Positions 15,025 through 24,025 of a stretch of 64,000 bases of DNA are shown here, piece after piece. A model generated the notes under the pieces. The model ran no database searches, had not been told where the DNA came from, and worked only from the letters and a program-made list of their open reading frames with translations. How positions within the stretch are numbered: the first letter of the stretch is position 1; each line of letters begins with the position of its first letter. The DNA comes from Lawsonibacter hominis (GTDB lineage Bacteria; Bacillota; Clostridia; Oscillospirales; Oscillospiraceae). Made by a program: the position numbers and the translations under genes. The DNA lies in NCBI RefSeq assembly GCF_014287895.1, contig NZ_JACOPP010000015.1, forward strand, positions 3,782 to 67,781, in the 5' to 3' direction.

Positions 15025-17175
15025 TTGGAAGGAAAACAATTTCAAAGACGGGCGCTGTTCACCGCGGCGCTTCTGGCGTTGCTGGTGGCGGCCTTCGCGG
15101 CGGTGCTGTGGAACCTGCAGGTGACCAATCTGGACTACTACCGGGGCCTGTCCACCCGCAAGATCGCCAACCGGGAGACGGTGGAGGCCGCCCGGGGGGA
15201 GATGCGGGACCGCTACGGCCGGGTCCTGGTGACCAACCGTGCCGTCTACCAGGTGACGCTGGATCTCTCCCGGATGGGCGAGGAGGCGCAGCGCAACGCC
15301 AACCTGCTCGCCCTGCTGGAGATCTGCCGGGAACAGAAGGTGGAGTGGAGCGATACGCTCCCCATCTCCGAAAGCGGCCCCTTTTCCTACACCAGCGACA
15401 CCGCGCTGTCCTATCGCGCCGCCGACAGCAGCGCAGCGGAGACGGTGGTGCGCACCAGCTTGGGCAAGCTGGTGGACGCCCTGCCGCTGCAAAGCCGCGG
15501 CTTTCTTCCCGCAGGGGAGACCGACCCCTCGGCGGCGGCGCTGATGCAGGCCCTGCGGGGCTACTTTGAAGTGGACGAGAGCCTCTCCGACGGGGAAGCC
15601 CGCGCCCTCATCGGCGTGCTCTACGAAATCAACCTCCGGCAAAAAAACATTGATTACAGCGATTACATTTTTGCCCAGGACGTGGATATCGACTTCATCT
15701 CCACCGTTAAAGAGCACGGCCTGACCGGCGTGCAGATCGAGGCCGCCACCGTCCGGGAATATGCCACCTCCCACGCCGCCCACCTGCTGGGCCGGGTGGG
15801 CCCCATCTACGCCGACACCTGGGCCTACTATAAAGAACTGGGCTACAACATGAACGACACGGTAGGGATCGACGGGGCGGAGAGCGCCTTCGAGCCCTAC
15901 CTGCGCGGGGAGGCCGGCGTGCGGGAGCAGGAGCTCTCCACCAGCGGCAAGGTGGTCAGCGAAAGCTGGTACACTGATCCGCTGACCGGGGAGACCCATG
16001 AGCCGGAGCCGGGCGACAACGTGCTGCTCACCCTGGATGTGAAGCTCCAGGCCAAGGCGGAGCAGGTCCTGGCGGATACCATCAGCAGCCTGGAATCCGC
16101 AGATACCGGCGGCGGCGCCGTCGTCATTCAGGACGTGTCCGACGGCGGCGTGCTCACCATGGCCTCCTACCCCACCTACGACCTGGCTACCGTATATTCC
16201 GACCAGGCCCTTTACGCCCAGGTCAGCAGCGACCCGCTGGAGCCTTTTTACAACCGGGCCTCCATGGGCCTGTACTCCCCCGGCTCCACCTTCAAGCCTC
16301 TGGTGGGCATTGCCGCTTTGGAGGAAGGGGTGACCACCCCCTCCGAAACGATCCGGGACACCGGCCGCTTTACCCTGCCGGAGGAGGAGAAATACCCCTA
16401 CGGCGACTTTCACCCTCAATGCTGGATCTACCGCCAGTATGGCGGCACCCACGGACAGGAGAACCTGGCCGACGCTCTGCGGGACTCCTGCAACATCTAT
16501 TTCTACACCATCGGCCACCGGCTGGGCATCGAACGCATCGACCTGTACGCCAAGATGTTCGGGCTGGGGGAGAAGACGGGCTTTGAGCTGTCCGAAAGCA
16601 AGGGCCGGGTGGCCGGCCCCGCGACCAGCGAGGCTCTGAATATGACCTGGTACGGCGGCAACCTGCTCAACGTTGCCATCGGCCAGGACAACACCGCCTG
16701 CACCCCGCTCCAGCTGACCAACTATATCGCCACCCTGGTCAACGGCGGCAACCACTACGCCACCCATCTGCTGCGCGCCGTCAAGTCCAGCGATTACAGC
16801 CAGACCGTGCTGGAGTATGAGCCCCAGCTGCTGGACACCCTGGAGCTGGACGCGGACAACGTGGAAGCGGTGAAGCTGGGGATGTGGAAGGTGGCAAACG
16901 ACGCCAAGAGCAGCGTGAGCCGCTATTTTGCGGGCCTTCCGGTGGAGGTGGGCGCCAAGACCGGCTCCGCCCAGGTGGCCTCCAATGTAGAGGCAGACGC
17001 CGTGTTTGTCTGCTTCGCCCCCTATGACGACCCTCAGATCGCCATGACCATCGTGGTGGAGGGCGGCGCGTCCGGCAGCAATCTGGCCCAGGCCGCCGCC
17101 GAGATCTTGGATTACTACTTCAGCGCCGAGGACACTCTGGAGTCCGTGGACCCGGAGAACACGCTCCTGCGCTGA
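15025..17175 (+). CDS. mrdA: Penicillin-binding protein 2 (elongasome transpeptidase)
   Basis: A 716-residue class B PBP with an N-terminal transmembrane helix (residues 10-30), a dimerisation/pedestal domain (RGEMRDRYGRVLVTN) and a transpeptidase domain with S421-T-F-K424, S488-C-N490 and K645-T-G. It cross-links peptidoglycan during lateral growth with RodA. It begins at TTG 15025 behind GGAGGTGAG, 33 bp after mreD. The order mreC-mreD-PBP2 is conserved in Firmicutes. Confidence 0.95.
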   Translation: MEGKQFQRRALFTAALLALLVAAFAAVLWNLQVTNLDYYRGLSTRKIANRETVEAARGEMRDRYGRVLVTNRAVYQVTLDLSRMGEEAQRNANLLALLEICREQKVEWSDTLPISESGPFSYTSDTALSYRAADSSAAETVVRTSLGKLVDALPLQSRGFLPAGETDPSAAALMQALRGYFEVDESLSDGEARALIGVLYEINLRQKNIDYSDYIFAQDVDIDFISTVKEHGLTGVQIEAATVREYATSHAAHLLGRVGPIYADTWAYYKELGYNMNDTVGIDGAESAFEPYLRGEAGVREQELSTSGKVVSESWYTDPLTGETHEPEPGDNVLLTLDVKLQAKAEQVLADTISSLESADTGGGAVVIQDVSDGGVLTMASYPTYDLATVYSDQALYAQVSSDPLEPFYNRASMGLYSPGSTFKPLVGIAALEEGVTTPSETIRDTGRFTLPEEEKYPYGDFHPQCWIYRQYGGTHGQENLADALRDSCNIYFYTIGHRLGIERIDLYAKMFGLGEKTGFELSESKGRVAGPATSEALNMTWYGGNLLNVAIGQDNTACTPLQLTNYIATLVNGGNHYATHLLRAVKSSDYSQTVLEYEPQLLDTLELDADNVEAVKLGMWKVANDAKSSVSRYFAGLPVEVGAKTGSAQVASNVEADAVFVCFAPYDDPQIAMTIVVEGGASGSNLAQAAAEILDYYFSAEDTLESVDPENTLLR

Positions 17176-17189
17176 CAAGGAATGATTGG

Positions 17190-19046
17190 ATGACGGATAC
17201 CCTTCTCTTCGATCCCCGGGACGAGCGGTATAAATCTCCCTACGGGGCGGTCAGCGCCGGAACCGTGGTGCATTTCGCGCTCCGGCCGGAGCGCGCTCAG
17301 GCTTTTTCCCGGGCGGTGCTCACCGCCCGGTTTGAAAGCCGGGCCAATGAGCTGGTGCGCATCTTTCTGCCCTGGAGCGGCCGGGACGGCGAACGGGACG
17401 TGTTCGCGGGCTCCCTGCCCACGGGGGATTATGTGGGTCTGATCTTCTACTCCTTCCGCCTGGAGGGGCTGGACGGCCGGACCCGGACGCTGGGGGAATA
17501 CCAGCTGACGGTGTATGACGGCTGCGAGCAGGTGCCCGCCTGGTTTGGAGAGGGGACCTGTTATCAGATCTTTCCCGACCGCTTCCGCCGCAGCCGCATC
17601 CCCGACCCCGGCGGCATGGTGGGCGGCCGGAGCGTCCATGCCGCCTGGCAGGAGGAGCCGGAATACCGCCCCGACGCCCGGGGCGAGGTGCGCAACCGGG
17701 ACTTCTTCGGCGGAGACCTGAAGGGCGTGCTGGAGCAGCTGCCCTACCTCCAGTCCCTGGGCGTGGAGACCCTGTATTTCAACCCCATTTTCGAGGCGGC
17801 GGAAAACCACCGCTACGGCACCGCCGATTATGAGCACGTAGACCCCATGCTGGGCTGTGACGCGGATTTTTCCGCTCTGTGCCGGGCTGCCCACGCCAGG
17901 GGGATGCGGGTCATTCTGGACGGTGTGTTCAACCACACCGGCTTTGTCAGCCGCTATTTCAACGGCGACGGCTTCTACCCCCAGCCGGGGGCGGCCCAGT
18001 CCCGGCAGAGTCCCTATTACCCCTGGTTCCACTTCCAGCACTGGCCCGACCGGTTCGACTCCTGGTGGGGCATCTATACCCTGCCCGCCGTCAACGAAGG
18101 GGAGGACTCCTACCGGGACTATATCATCCGGGGGGAACACAGCATTGTGCGCCGCTGGCTGCAGGCCGGGGCGGACGGCTGGCGGCTGGACGTGGCCGAC
18201 GAGCTGCCCGACGACTTCATCCGCGAGCTCCATCAGGCCGTCCGGGCGGCCGACCCCAACGCCGTGGTCATTGGGGAGGTGTGGGAGGACGGCTCCACCA
18301 AGATCGCCTATGGGGTCCGCCGCAGACATATCTTGGGCGGACACTGCGACGGGCTGATGAACTACCCCTTCCGCAACGGCCTGATCTCCTTCCTGCTGGG
18401 CGCGGACGCGGCCTGCTTCCGGGATGCCATGGAGACCCTGCGGGAGAACTATCCCCCCTTCGCCTTTGCCTCCGCGATGAACTTTCTGGGCACCCACGAC
18501 ACCCCCCGCATCCTCACCCTGCTGGGCGTGGGCTCCGACTGCCGGGAGAACACCAAGGCCTGGCGGGCCGACTTCCGCATGGACGCCGGCCAGCGCGCCC
18601 TGGCCCTGGCCCGGCTGCGTCTGGGGGCCCTGGTGCTGTTCGCGTTTCCCGGCGCCCCCACGATCTATTACGGGGACGAGGCCGGGATGGAGGGCTTCGA
18701 AGACCCCTTCAACCGCCGCACCTTCCCCTGGGGCGCGGAGGACAAGGCCCTGACCGCCTGGTACGCCGCGCTGGGGCAGGCCCGAAAGTCCCTTCTCCCC
18801 CTGCGCCGGGGGGACCTGCGCTGGCTGCGGGCCGAGGGGCGGGTGCTGGCCTTCTCCCGGACCTGGGAAGGGGAGACGGTGATCGCTGCCGTCAACGCCG
18901 GGGACGCTCCGGAGCAGCTGCCCCTGGACGGCGCCTTCCGGGACCGGATGAGCGGGGAGCGCTTTACGGATACGGTTCCCCTGCCCCCCCTGACCGGCCG
19001 CCTGCTGACGGGGGAGCGTTGCAAATCCGCCTCCGGCGTGGTATAA
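17190..19046 (+). CDS. GH13 alpha-amylase family enzyme (neopullulanase/maltogenic amylase type)
   Basis: A 618-residue cytoplasmic glycoside hydrolase acting on alpha-1,4 (and possibly alpha-1,6) glucans. An N-terminal starch-binding-like domain (residues 1-115) is followed by the catalytic barrel: DGVFNHTG (region I), GWRLDVADE with nucleophile D334 (II), VIGEVWED with acid/base E363 (III) and FLGTHDTPR with D437 (IV). No signal peptide. It starts 15 bp after the PBP2 gene, so it may be transcribed with the cell-wall operon. Its last codons contain the promoter of the next transcript. Confidence 0.92.
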   Translation: MTDTLLFDPRDERYKSPYGAVSAGTVVHFALRPERAQAFSRAVLTARFESRANELVRIFLPWSGRDGERDVFAGSLPTGDYVGLIFYSFRLEGLDGRTRTLGEYQLTVYDGCEQVPAWFGEGTCYQIFPDRFRRSRIPDPGGMVGGRSVHAAWQEEPEYRPDARGEVRNRDFFGGDLKGVLEQLPYLQSLGVETLYFNPIFEAAENHRYGTADYEHVDPMLGCDADFSALCRAAHARGMRVILDGVFNHTGFVSRYFNGDGFYPQPGAAQSRQSPYYPWFHFQHWPDRFDSWWGIYTLPAVNEGEDSYRDYIIRGEHSIVRRWLQAGADGWRLDVADELPDDFIRELHQAVRAADPNAVVIGEVWEDGSTKIAYGVRRRHILGGHCDGLMNYPFRNGLISFLLGADAACFRDAMETLRENYPPFAFASAMNFLGTHDTPRILTLLGVGSDCRENTKAWRADFRMDAGQRALALARLRLGALVLFAFPGAPTIYYGDEAGMEGFEDPFNRRTFPWGAEDKALTAWYAALGQARKSLLPLRRGDLRWLRAEGRVLAFSRTWEGETVIAAVNAGDAPEQLPLDGAFRDRMSGERFTDTVPLPPLTGRLLTGERCKSASGVV

Positions 19047-19047
19047 T
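19019..19047 (+). promoter_or_regulatory. Promoter for the MFS exporter transcript, inside the end of the amylase gene
   Basis: TTGCAA, 17 bp, TATAAT with TGG in front (extended -10). It overlaps the amylase stop codon. Confidence 0.7.
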
Positions 19048-19076
19048 GTCCTCATCTTACACAAAAGGAGCACGAT

Positions 19077-19169
19077 ATGCGCTGTCCGAACTGAGGTTCT
19101 TCTGAATCCGACGCTCCGCCCCGCCCATGGAGCGGACGCGAAGCTTGTTTCAATTCAGGAGGAACGATT
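19077..19169 (+). other. Leader with MRCPN-UGA micro-ORF ahead of the MFS gene
   Basis: An ATG at 19077 behind a strong AAAGGAG site encodes only MRCPN before TGA (19092-19094). Beyond the TGA the same frame stays open for 25 codons (GSSESDAPPRP...) and runs in frame into the MFS start at 19170. MRCPNxGSSE looks like the first half of a zinc ribbon with the second cysteine codon changed to TGA. It could be a leader peptide, a decayed zinc-ribbon gene, or, less likely, a selenocysteine codon. Confidence 0.35.
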
Positions 19170-20318
19170 ATGATTCGGAATCAGCGCAATATTGCGCTCC
19201 TTTTTGCTGTTCTTTTTTTGCAGGGCATGGTCTTTTACAGTCCTGTGGCCACCCTTTACCGGCAGGAGAGCGGTCTGGATCTGGTACAGATCGGAGGGAT
19301 CGAAAGCTTCTCCCTGGCGTTGATGCTCCTTCTGGAACTGCCCTGGGGGTGGCTGGCCGACCGGCTGGGGCACCGGCGCACCATCGTACTGTGCGCGTTC
19401 GTCTTCGCCGCATCCAAGGTAGTCTTCTGGCGCGCGGAGACCTTCGCGGCCTTTCTGGCGGAGCGGGCGCTGCTGGCAGTCAGCCTGTCCGGCCTGTCCG
19501 GATGCGACAGCGCCTTCCTGTTCGCCTGCTGCCGGGACGACGGGCACCGCAGGGCCTACGCCCTGAGCCAGGCAGTGCAGACGCTGGGGGTGCTGGCGGC
19601 CTCTCTGTCCTGGCCCCTTTGGGGCGGAACTTACCGCCTGGCCGCCCTGCTCACGGTCGGCTCCTACACGGCCGCCGCCCTGCTCACCCTGGGCCTGGCC
19701 GAGCCGGAGGGGGAGCGGGCCGCCCAGACCCGGACGGCGGAGCCCCTGTCCTTTGCCCAGGCGGCCCGGCGCACCCTGGCCCTCGCCCCGGTGCTGCTGG
19801 CCTTCTGCCTGGCGGAAGAGACCGGCCAGAGCGTCACCGTCTTTCTCAGCCCGCTCCTCTATACACGCGCGGGCATCCCCCAGCAGTGGTTCGGCGCCCT
19901 CCACGCCGCCATGACGGCGGCGGGCCTGCTGGGGGGCCTCTCCCATCGGATGTCCCGCCGTCTGGGGCAGCGGAGGGCGGCGGCGGCCCTCCTGACCGCG
20001 GGAACGGCGGCCTGCCTGCTGCCGGTCCTGTCTCCCGCCCCCGCCGCCGCCGTGCTGGGGGTCACGGCCCTGCGGGCCGTACAGTCCCTGCTGACGCCCC
20101 TGTCCCTGTCGATCCAGAACGAGCGCGCCCACCCGACGGGGCGGGCCGCCCAGCTCTCCTGCAACGCCATGCTCATGGACGTGGGGAGCATGTGTCTCTA
20201 CCCCGCCTTCGGGGCGCTGGCCGGCCAGGGCGTGGAACGGGCGCTGCTGCTGGGCGCAGCCTGCTGCGCCGCCGCTCTGGTGCTGTTCCGGGCAGGCGCA
20301 GGCCAGTCCGCATCCTGA
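19170..20318 (+). CDS. MFS transporter
   Basis: A 382-residue major facilitator protein with about 12 hydrophobic segments. The conserved loop between helices 2 and 3 is recognisable as GWLADRLGHRRT. The protein resembles small drug or metabolite exporters; no substrate is evident. The ATG at 19170 has AGGAGG and is preceded by a 120-nt leader with its own micro-ORF. It is convergent with the yedF/DUF3343 pair. Confidence 0.85.
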   Translation: MIRNQRNIALLFAVLFLQGMVFYSPVATLYRQESGLDLVQIGGIESFSLALMLLLELPWGWLADRLGHRRTIVLCAFVFAASKVVFWRAETFAAFLAERALLAVSLSGLSGCDSAFLFACCRDDGHRRAYALSQAVQTLGVLAASLSWPLWGGTYRLAALLTVGSYTAAALLTLGLAEPEGERAAQTRTAEPLSFAQAARRTLALAPVLLAFCLAEETGQSVTVFLSPLLYTRAGIPQQWFGALHAAMTAAGLLGGLSHRMSRRLGQRRAAAALLTAGTAACLLPVLSPAPAAAVLGVTALRAVQSLLTPLSLSIQNERAHPTGRAAQLSCNAMLMDVGSMCLYPAFGALAGQGVERALLLGAACCAAALVLFRAGAGQSAS

Positions 20319-20358
20319 AGCCCGCGGCCGCGCTCCCGGTCTCCCCGGCACGGCGGGA

Positions 20359-20625
20359 CTAACCGCCGGGCAGGAGCCGAACCGACCGCGCATCCCCCTG
20401 CCCCGAAACCGCGTAAAAGGCGTACTCCTCCGGCTTCAGCCCGCAGGCGGCCAGCGCGCCGCGCACCCGCTCCAGTGCCTCAGGCGGGAGGCGCAGGGCG
20501 ATGCCGCAGCCCTGGGACACCTCCCGCAGCACGGGCATGACCTGGACCGCGGCGACCTCCGCTCCCGCACGCTGGGCCAGCAGGGCGGCATAGGTGGAGG
20601 AAAATGCGGCCATAACGTAATCCAT
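20359..20625 (-). CDS. DUF3343 protein (putative Se/S carrier-like)
   Basis: An 88-residue protein of the DUF3343 family: N-terminal FSSTYAALLAQR followed by VQVMPVLREVSQGCGIAL, with one conserved cysteine (C40). The family is found next to selenium and sulfur transfer genes and is annotated as a putative carrier. Its ATG shares a base with the yedF stop codon (TGATG), so the two are translationally coupled and probably act together. Confidence 0.8.
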   Translation of the reverse strand: MDYVMAAFSSTYAALLAQRAGAEVAAVQVMPVLREVSQGCGIALRLPPEALERVRGALAACGLKPEEYAFYAVSGQGDARSVRLLPGG

Positions 20626-21221
20626 CAGAGGGTGACCACCTTGGCGGAGCGGGCCATGCAGGACACGATATCATACATATTGCTCACCGTGCCCGCCTTC
20701 AACTGATCGGCCAGGCCGTAGAAGTTCAGGCACGTGCCGCATACCAGCACCTTTACCCCCCGCTCCTGCAGAGCGTTCAGGTGCTCCGCCACCTGGGCGT
20801 CCAGGGTGGGCAGCTTTACCCCCGCATTCATAAAAAGGATCGTTCCGGGCAGCTCGTCTCCCTGGGTGAGGGTATAAAAGAACATGCGCATCAGGCTGCT
20901 CCCCAGTTCCCGGTCCCCGTCGCCGATGCAGTCCCGGCCTGCGAAGACCGTCCAATCCCCGGCGGCGGCGTGTTGGGAAGGGCTTGCCGCCTGCGCCGTC
21001 GGCGTGCCGGAGGCGGCAAACGTCACGGCAAACCCTTCCCCGTCCCCTACGGGATGTGCCTGATAGCCCCTGCTTTCCGCCAGACGCTTCAGGTTTTCCA
21101 CGGCGGCGGCGTTGTCCACCCGGACGGTAAAGGCCGTCTCGCCGGCAGCGATGGCCTTCTGGGCCAGGACTACCGGGATGGGACAGTTTTTTCCTCTGGC
21201 GTCGATCATTTTCATATCCAT
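20625..21221 (-). CDS. yedF: Selenium metabolism protein YedF (TusA + DsrE-like)
   Basis: A 198-residue two-domain protein. The N-terminal TusA/SirA domain has the DARGKNCPIPVV motif with the sulfur/selenium-carrying cysteine, and the C-terminal DsrE-like domain (from GDWTVFAGRDCIGDGD) has further cysteines in VCGTCLNFYG. Members of this family cluster with selenium metabolism genes such as selD. An ATG at 21221 with GGAG nearby is preferred over the longer frame. No selA, selB, selD or tRNA-Sec gene is in the window, so a selenium role here is inferred from the family. Confidence 0.85.
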   Translation of the reverse strand: MDMKMIDARGKNCPIPVVLAQKAIAAGETAFTVRVDNAAAVENLKRLAESRGYQAHPVGDGEGFAVTFAASGTPTAQAASPSQHAAAGDWTVFAGRDCIGDGDRELGSSLMRMFFYTLTQGDELPGTILFMNAGVKLPTLDAQVAEHLNALQERGVKVLVCGTCLNFYGLADQLKAGTVSNMYDIVSCMARSAKVVTL

Positions 21222-21289
21222 GCATCTCCGTTCCGTATCTGCTTCTCCTCTCATTATAACCGCCGCATTCCCCCTGTCAAGCAAACGAA

Positions 21290-21317
21290 AGGGGCGCTGC
21301 CCGAATGGCAGCGCCCC
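21290..21317 (-). terminator. Intrinsic terminator of the OFA-type MFS gene
   Basis: An 11-bp stem GGGGCGCTGCC/GGCAGCGCCCC, loop of 5 nt, followed by TTTCG on the minus strand. Confidence 0.8.
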
Positions 21318-21345
21318 TCAGAGGGTTTCGGCGGAAACAGCCCGT

Positions 21346-22620
21346 TTAGTTGCGGCCCACGAAGTCGTCCTTGGTGACGGCCATGACGACGGCGGCCACG
21401 ACGGCCAGAACGGCCAGCACCGCGTAAGCGGTGGCGTAGGAGGAAGCCTCGCCGATGATGGCGACCAGGGAAACGCCGATGGCGCCGATGGCGGCCACGA
21501 TGGGCTTGAGCACCTTGTAGGCCAGCGGGAAGTCATAGCGGCCCCAGACGGTGCTGGTGAAGGACACCAGATAGTTGGACGCGCCGCCCAGCATCAGGGC
21601 CAGGAAGGGGAGCGACAGGTAGATGCAGGCGCGGATGCCGGTCAGGTTGAGGATCAGGGAGACCACACCGATGCCGAAGGTGATGATGATGGCCCTCTTG
21701 GGACCCACCTTGGCATCCAGCACGCCGCACAGGGGGCTGCCGAAGCAGGCGGCGATCCCGGCGATGGCCAGCATGCCGATGATCTCACCGGGCTGGTAGC
21801 CAATGCTGGACAGGCGGGCGAAGAAGTTGGTCATGATGCCCAGGGACAGCAGCTCCATGACGCCCAGGGAGAAGCCGGCCATCCAGGTGCGCTTGTAGGA
21901 GAGCATTTTCCCGGGGGTCCAGGGAGAGGTCTTCATGTACTCCAGGCCGGCCTTGAGCTCCTGCTCCGCCTGCGCCTTGTCGAAGGAGCGGTCGTTGTCG
22001 GGGAAGGCGCCGGCCTGCTCGGGATAGTCCCGCACAAAGACGGCGCACAGCACGGCCAGCACCGTGCAGGCGACGCCGTAGAAGGTATAGACGGCGCGGG
22101 TGCCGCCCATGCCGACCAGGATGGAGGCCAGGGCCGTGGTGGTAGCGGCGGACAGGGGGAAGCCGATGGTAACCCAGCCCATGACCAGGCCCTTTTTCTT
22201 GGGGAACCAGTTGCCGATGACGTTTCCGTTGGCAATGTAGGCAAAGCCCATGCCGCCCACCATGGCCACGGACACGCAGACGAAGTACACCACGTAGTTG
22301 GCGGCGTAGCCCCAGGCGAAGCAGGCGATGGCGGTGATGGCCAGCGAGCAGGTCCAGGCAAAACGGGCGGACTTCTTGGCGCCGATATAGCCCCAGAGCA
22401 CGCCGCCCGCCACGGCGATCCAGCCGCCCACGGTGGAGAACATGGACAACACCCCGTAGTTCATGCCGGTGGTGCCGGCGAACACCTCGCGGGTAACGTT
22501 CAGGGAATCGTTGATCAGAGAGCTGTCGATGAAGATGCACGCGAAGGAAAAGAGCATCAGCAGCCAACCCTTGGCGCCAAAGTTGGCAGTGACCTTGGTG
22601 GTTTTATTTTGTGCGTTCAA
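21346..22620 (-). CDS. MFS transporter of the oxalate/formate antiporter (OFA) type
   Basis: A 424-residue transporter with 12 predicted helices and the MFS loop motif WGYIGAKKSARFAW between helices 2 and 3. The overall pattern (long N-terminal extension, GxWxPxKKGLVMG loop, RTWxAGFSLG in the second half) is that of OFA-like carboxylate transporters. It is divergent from a LysR gene with 351 bp between start codons, so that regulator probably controls it. Substrate is likely a small carboxylate but is not proven by sequence. Confidence 0.85.
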   Translation of the reverse strand: MNAQNKTTKVTANFGAKGWLLMLFSFACIFIDSSLINDSLNVTREVFAGTTGMNYGVLSMFSTVGGWIAVAGGVLWGYIGAKKSARFAWTCSLAITAIACFAWGYAANYVVYFVCVSVAMVGGMGFAYIANGNVIGNWFPKKKGLVMGWVTIGFPLSAATTTALASILVGMGGTRAVYTFYGVACTVLAVLCAVFVRDYPEQAGAFPDNDRSFDKAQAEQELKAGLEYMKTSPWTPGKMLSYKRTWMAGFSLGVMELLSLGIMTNFFARLSSIGYQPGEIIGMLAIAGIAACFGSPLCGVLDAKVGPKRAIIITFGIGVVSLILNLTGIRACIYLSLPFLALMLGGASNYLVSFTSTVWGRYDFPLAYKVLKPIVAAIGAIGVSLVAIIGEASSYATAYAVLAVLAVVAAVVMAVTKDDFVGRN

Positions 22621-22860
22621 ACCAGATTCCTCCTTTTATTCGTAGACCTCCGGGCGGCTCCTTCCCACACCGCCCGTAAACGCCTGTATTTTATCGCAGG
22701 CGGCGGCGGACGTAAAATACCGATTCCGTATGGCTCCCATGCGCAAAACGCTTGACCGGCTGGTGCGGGCCCCCTCTTCCCTCTCGTTTTGCGCCACCCG
22801 GACGGCTTTTTTGTGTAAAAGGGCAAAATGGGACCCCGGGATTTCAGCAATGCGCCGATT

Positions 22861-22880
22861 CTATAACGAAAAAAGCATAG
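22861..22880. promoter_or_regulatory. Candidate LysR box between divergent MFS and LysR genes
   Basis: CTAT-N12-ATAG, an interrupted dyad of the T-N11-A type recognised by LysR proteins, about 90 bp upstream of the LysR gene. Confidence 0.45.
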
Positions 22881-22908
22881 CTGCCATTCCGATTTTACAT
22901 AGAAAGCC

Positions 22909-22937
22909 ATGACACCCCCCGAAAAATCTGCTATACT
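22909..22937 (+). promoter_or_regulatory. Promoter of the LysR gene
   Basis: ATGACA, 17 bp, TATACT, 35 bp upstream of the ATG at 22972. Confidence 0.6.
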
Positions 22938-22971
22938 GAAGCAAACAGCGCAGGAGACGAGGTGTGCACGG

Positions 22972-23859
22972 ATGAACCTGGAACAGATCGAGAGCTTTCT
23001 GGTCCTGGCACAGCGGCTCAATTTTACGCAGGCGGCGAACGACCTGTTCATGGCGCAGCCTGCCCTGAGCCGGCTGATCGCGGCCCTGGAAAAGGAGCTG
23101 GAGGTCCAGCTCTTTCACCGCAATTCCCGGGGGGTGTCCCTCACCCCGGCGGGGGAGGCGTTCCTGCGGGAGTGCCCCGCCATTCTGGACGGCTACCGCC
23201 GCAGCGTCAGCGCCGCCCAGCTGGCCCAGAAGGGGTACGCGGGCACGCTCACCCTGGGCATCCTGCGGGATGCGTTTCATCCCGAGGCGGTGGACATCTA
23301 TCAGGCCATGGAGCGGCGCTATCCCGAGGTACGCCTGCTCCTGCGGGAATACAGCCACTCCCAGCTGATCCGGCGCTTTTTGGACGGGGAGCTGGACGCC
23401 ATTTTCAACTTCGGCTCCGAGGCGATGCCGCCGGAGGTGGAGAGCCTGGTGCTGCGCCGGGACCACCAGTGCGTGGTGGTCCCGCCCCACTCGCCCCTGG
23501 CCCTGGAGCGCAGCCTGCGGATGGAGGATCTGAAGGGGGAAAAGTTTATCGCCATGGCCCGCTCCGCCTCCCAGCCCGGACACGACTTTCTCTGGCGGAT
23601 CACGGCGGAAGCCGGCTTCGTGCCGGAGATCGTGGCGGAGGTGGGCCATGTGCCCACCCTGCTGATGCTGGTGGCCTGCGGCCTGGGGATCAGTACCCTG
23701 ACCAACGACTTCGAGTATCTGACCCGCGGCCGGGTGACCTTTGTCCCCCTGGTGGGCGTGCCGCTGTCCAGCCACAGCCTGAGCTGGCGGCGGGGCAGCG
23801 CCAATCCGTCCCTGCCCCTTTTGGTGGATACGGTGCGGGACTTCCTGGCGAAAAAATGA
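22972..23859 (+). CDS. LysR-family regulator, divergent from the OFA-type transporter
   Basis: A 295-residue protein with the N-terminal HTH (MNLEQIESFLVLAQRLNFT, AANDLFMAQPALSRLIAALE) and a C-terminal effector-binding domain. The arrangement back-to-back with the MFS gene and the T-N11-A box in the shared region are the classic LysR control layout, so it probably activates the transporter in response to the carried compound. The ATG at 22972 has GAGGTG upstream. A strong terminator follows. Confidence 0.92.
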   Translation: MNLEQIESFLVLAQRLNFTQAANDLFMAQPALSRLIAALEKELEVQLFHRNSRGVSLTPAGEAFLRECPAILDGYRRSVSAAQLAQKGYAGTLTLGILRDAFHPEAVDIYQAMERRYPEVRLLLREYSHSQLIRRFLDGELDAIFNFGSEAMPPEVESLVLRRDHQCVVVPPHSPLALERSLRMEDLKGEKFIAMARSASQPGHDFLWRITAEAGFVPEIVAEVGHVPTLLMLVACGLGISTLTNDFEYLTRGRVTFVPLVGVPLSSHSLSWRRGSANPSLPLLVDTVRDFLAKK

Positions 23860-23869
23860 AGATTTCGTA

Positions 23870-23903
23870 AAAAAAGCGGAAGCCGGACGGCTTCCGCTTT
23901 TTT
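23870..23903. terminator. Intrinsic terminator after LysR
   Basis: A 15-bp perfect stem AAAAAAGCGGAAGCC and complement, loop GGAC, flanked by A and T tracts. Confidence 0.9.
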
Positions 23904-24025
23904 ATCCACCGTATCTGTGTTATAATCAAACAACTTTCAGAGAAGCAAACCGGTTTTGGGAAGCCCGCGGCGTTTTATGCGGTAAACGGCCGCTTTGCAC
24001 CGCTCAGGGAAAGGAGGGGGTCCGG

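Noticed and set aside
19077..19169. Selenocysteine-containing N-terminal extension of the MFS protein
   Set aside because: Not annotated as such: the MFS gene has its own good ribosome site at 19170, no convincing SECIS was seen, and no selenocysteine machinery is in the window. Kept only as a finding.
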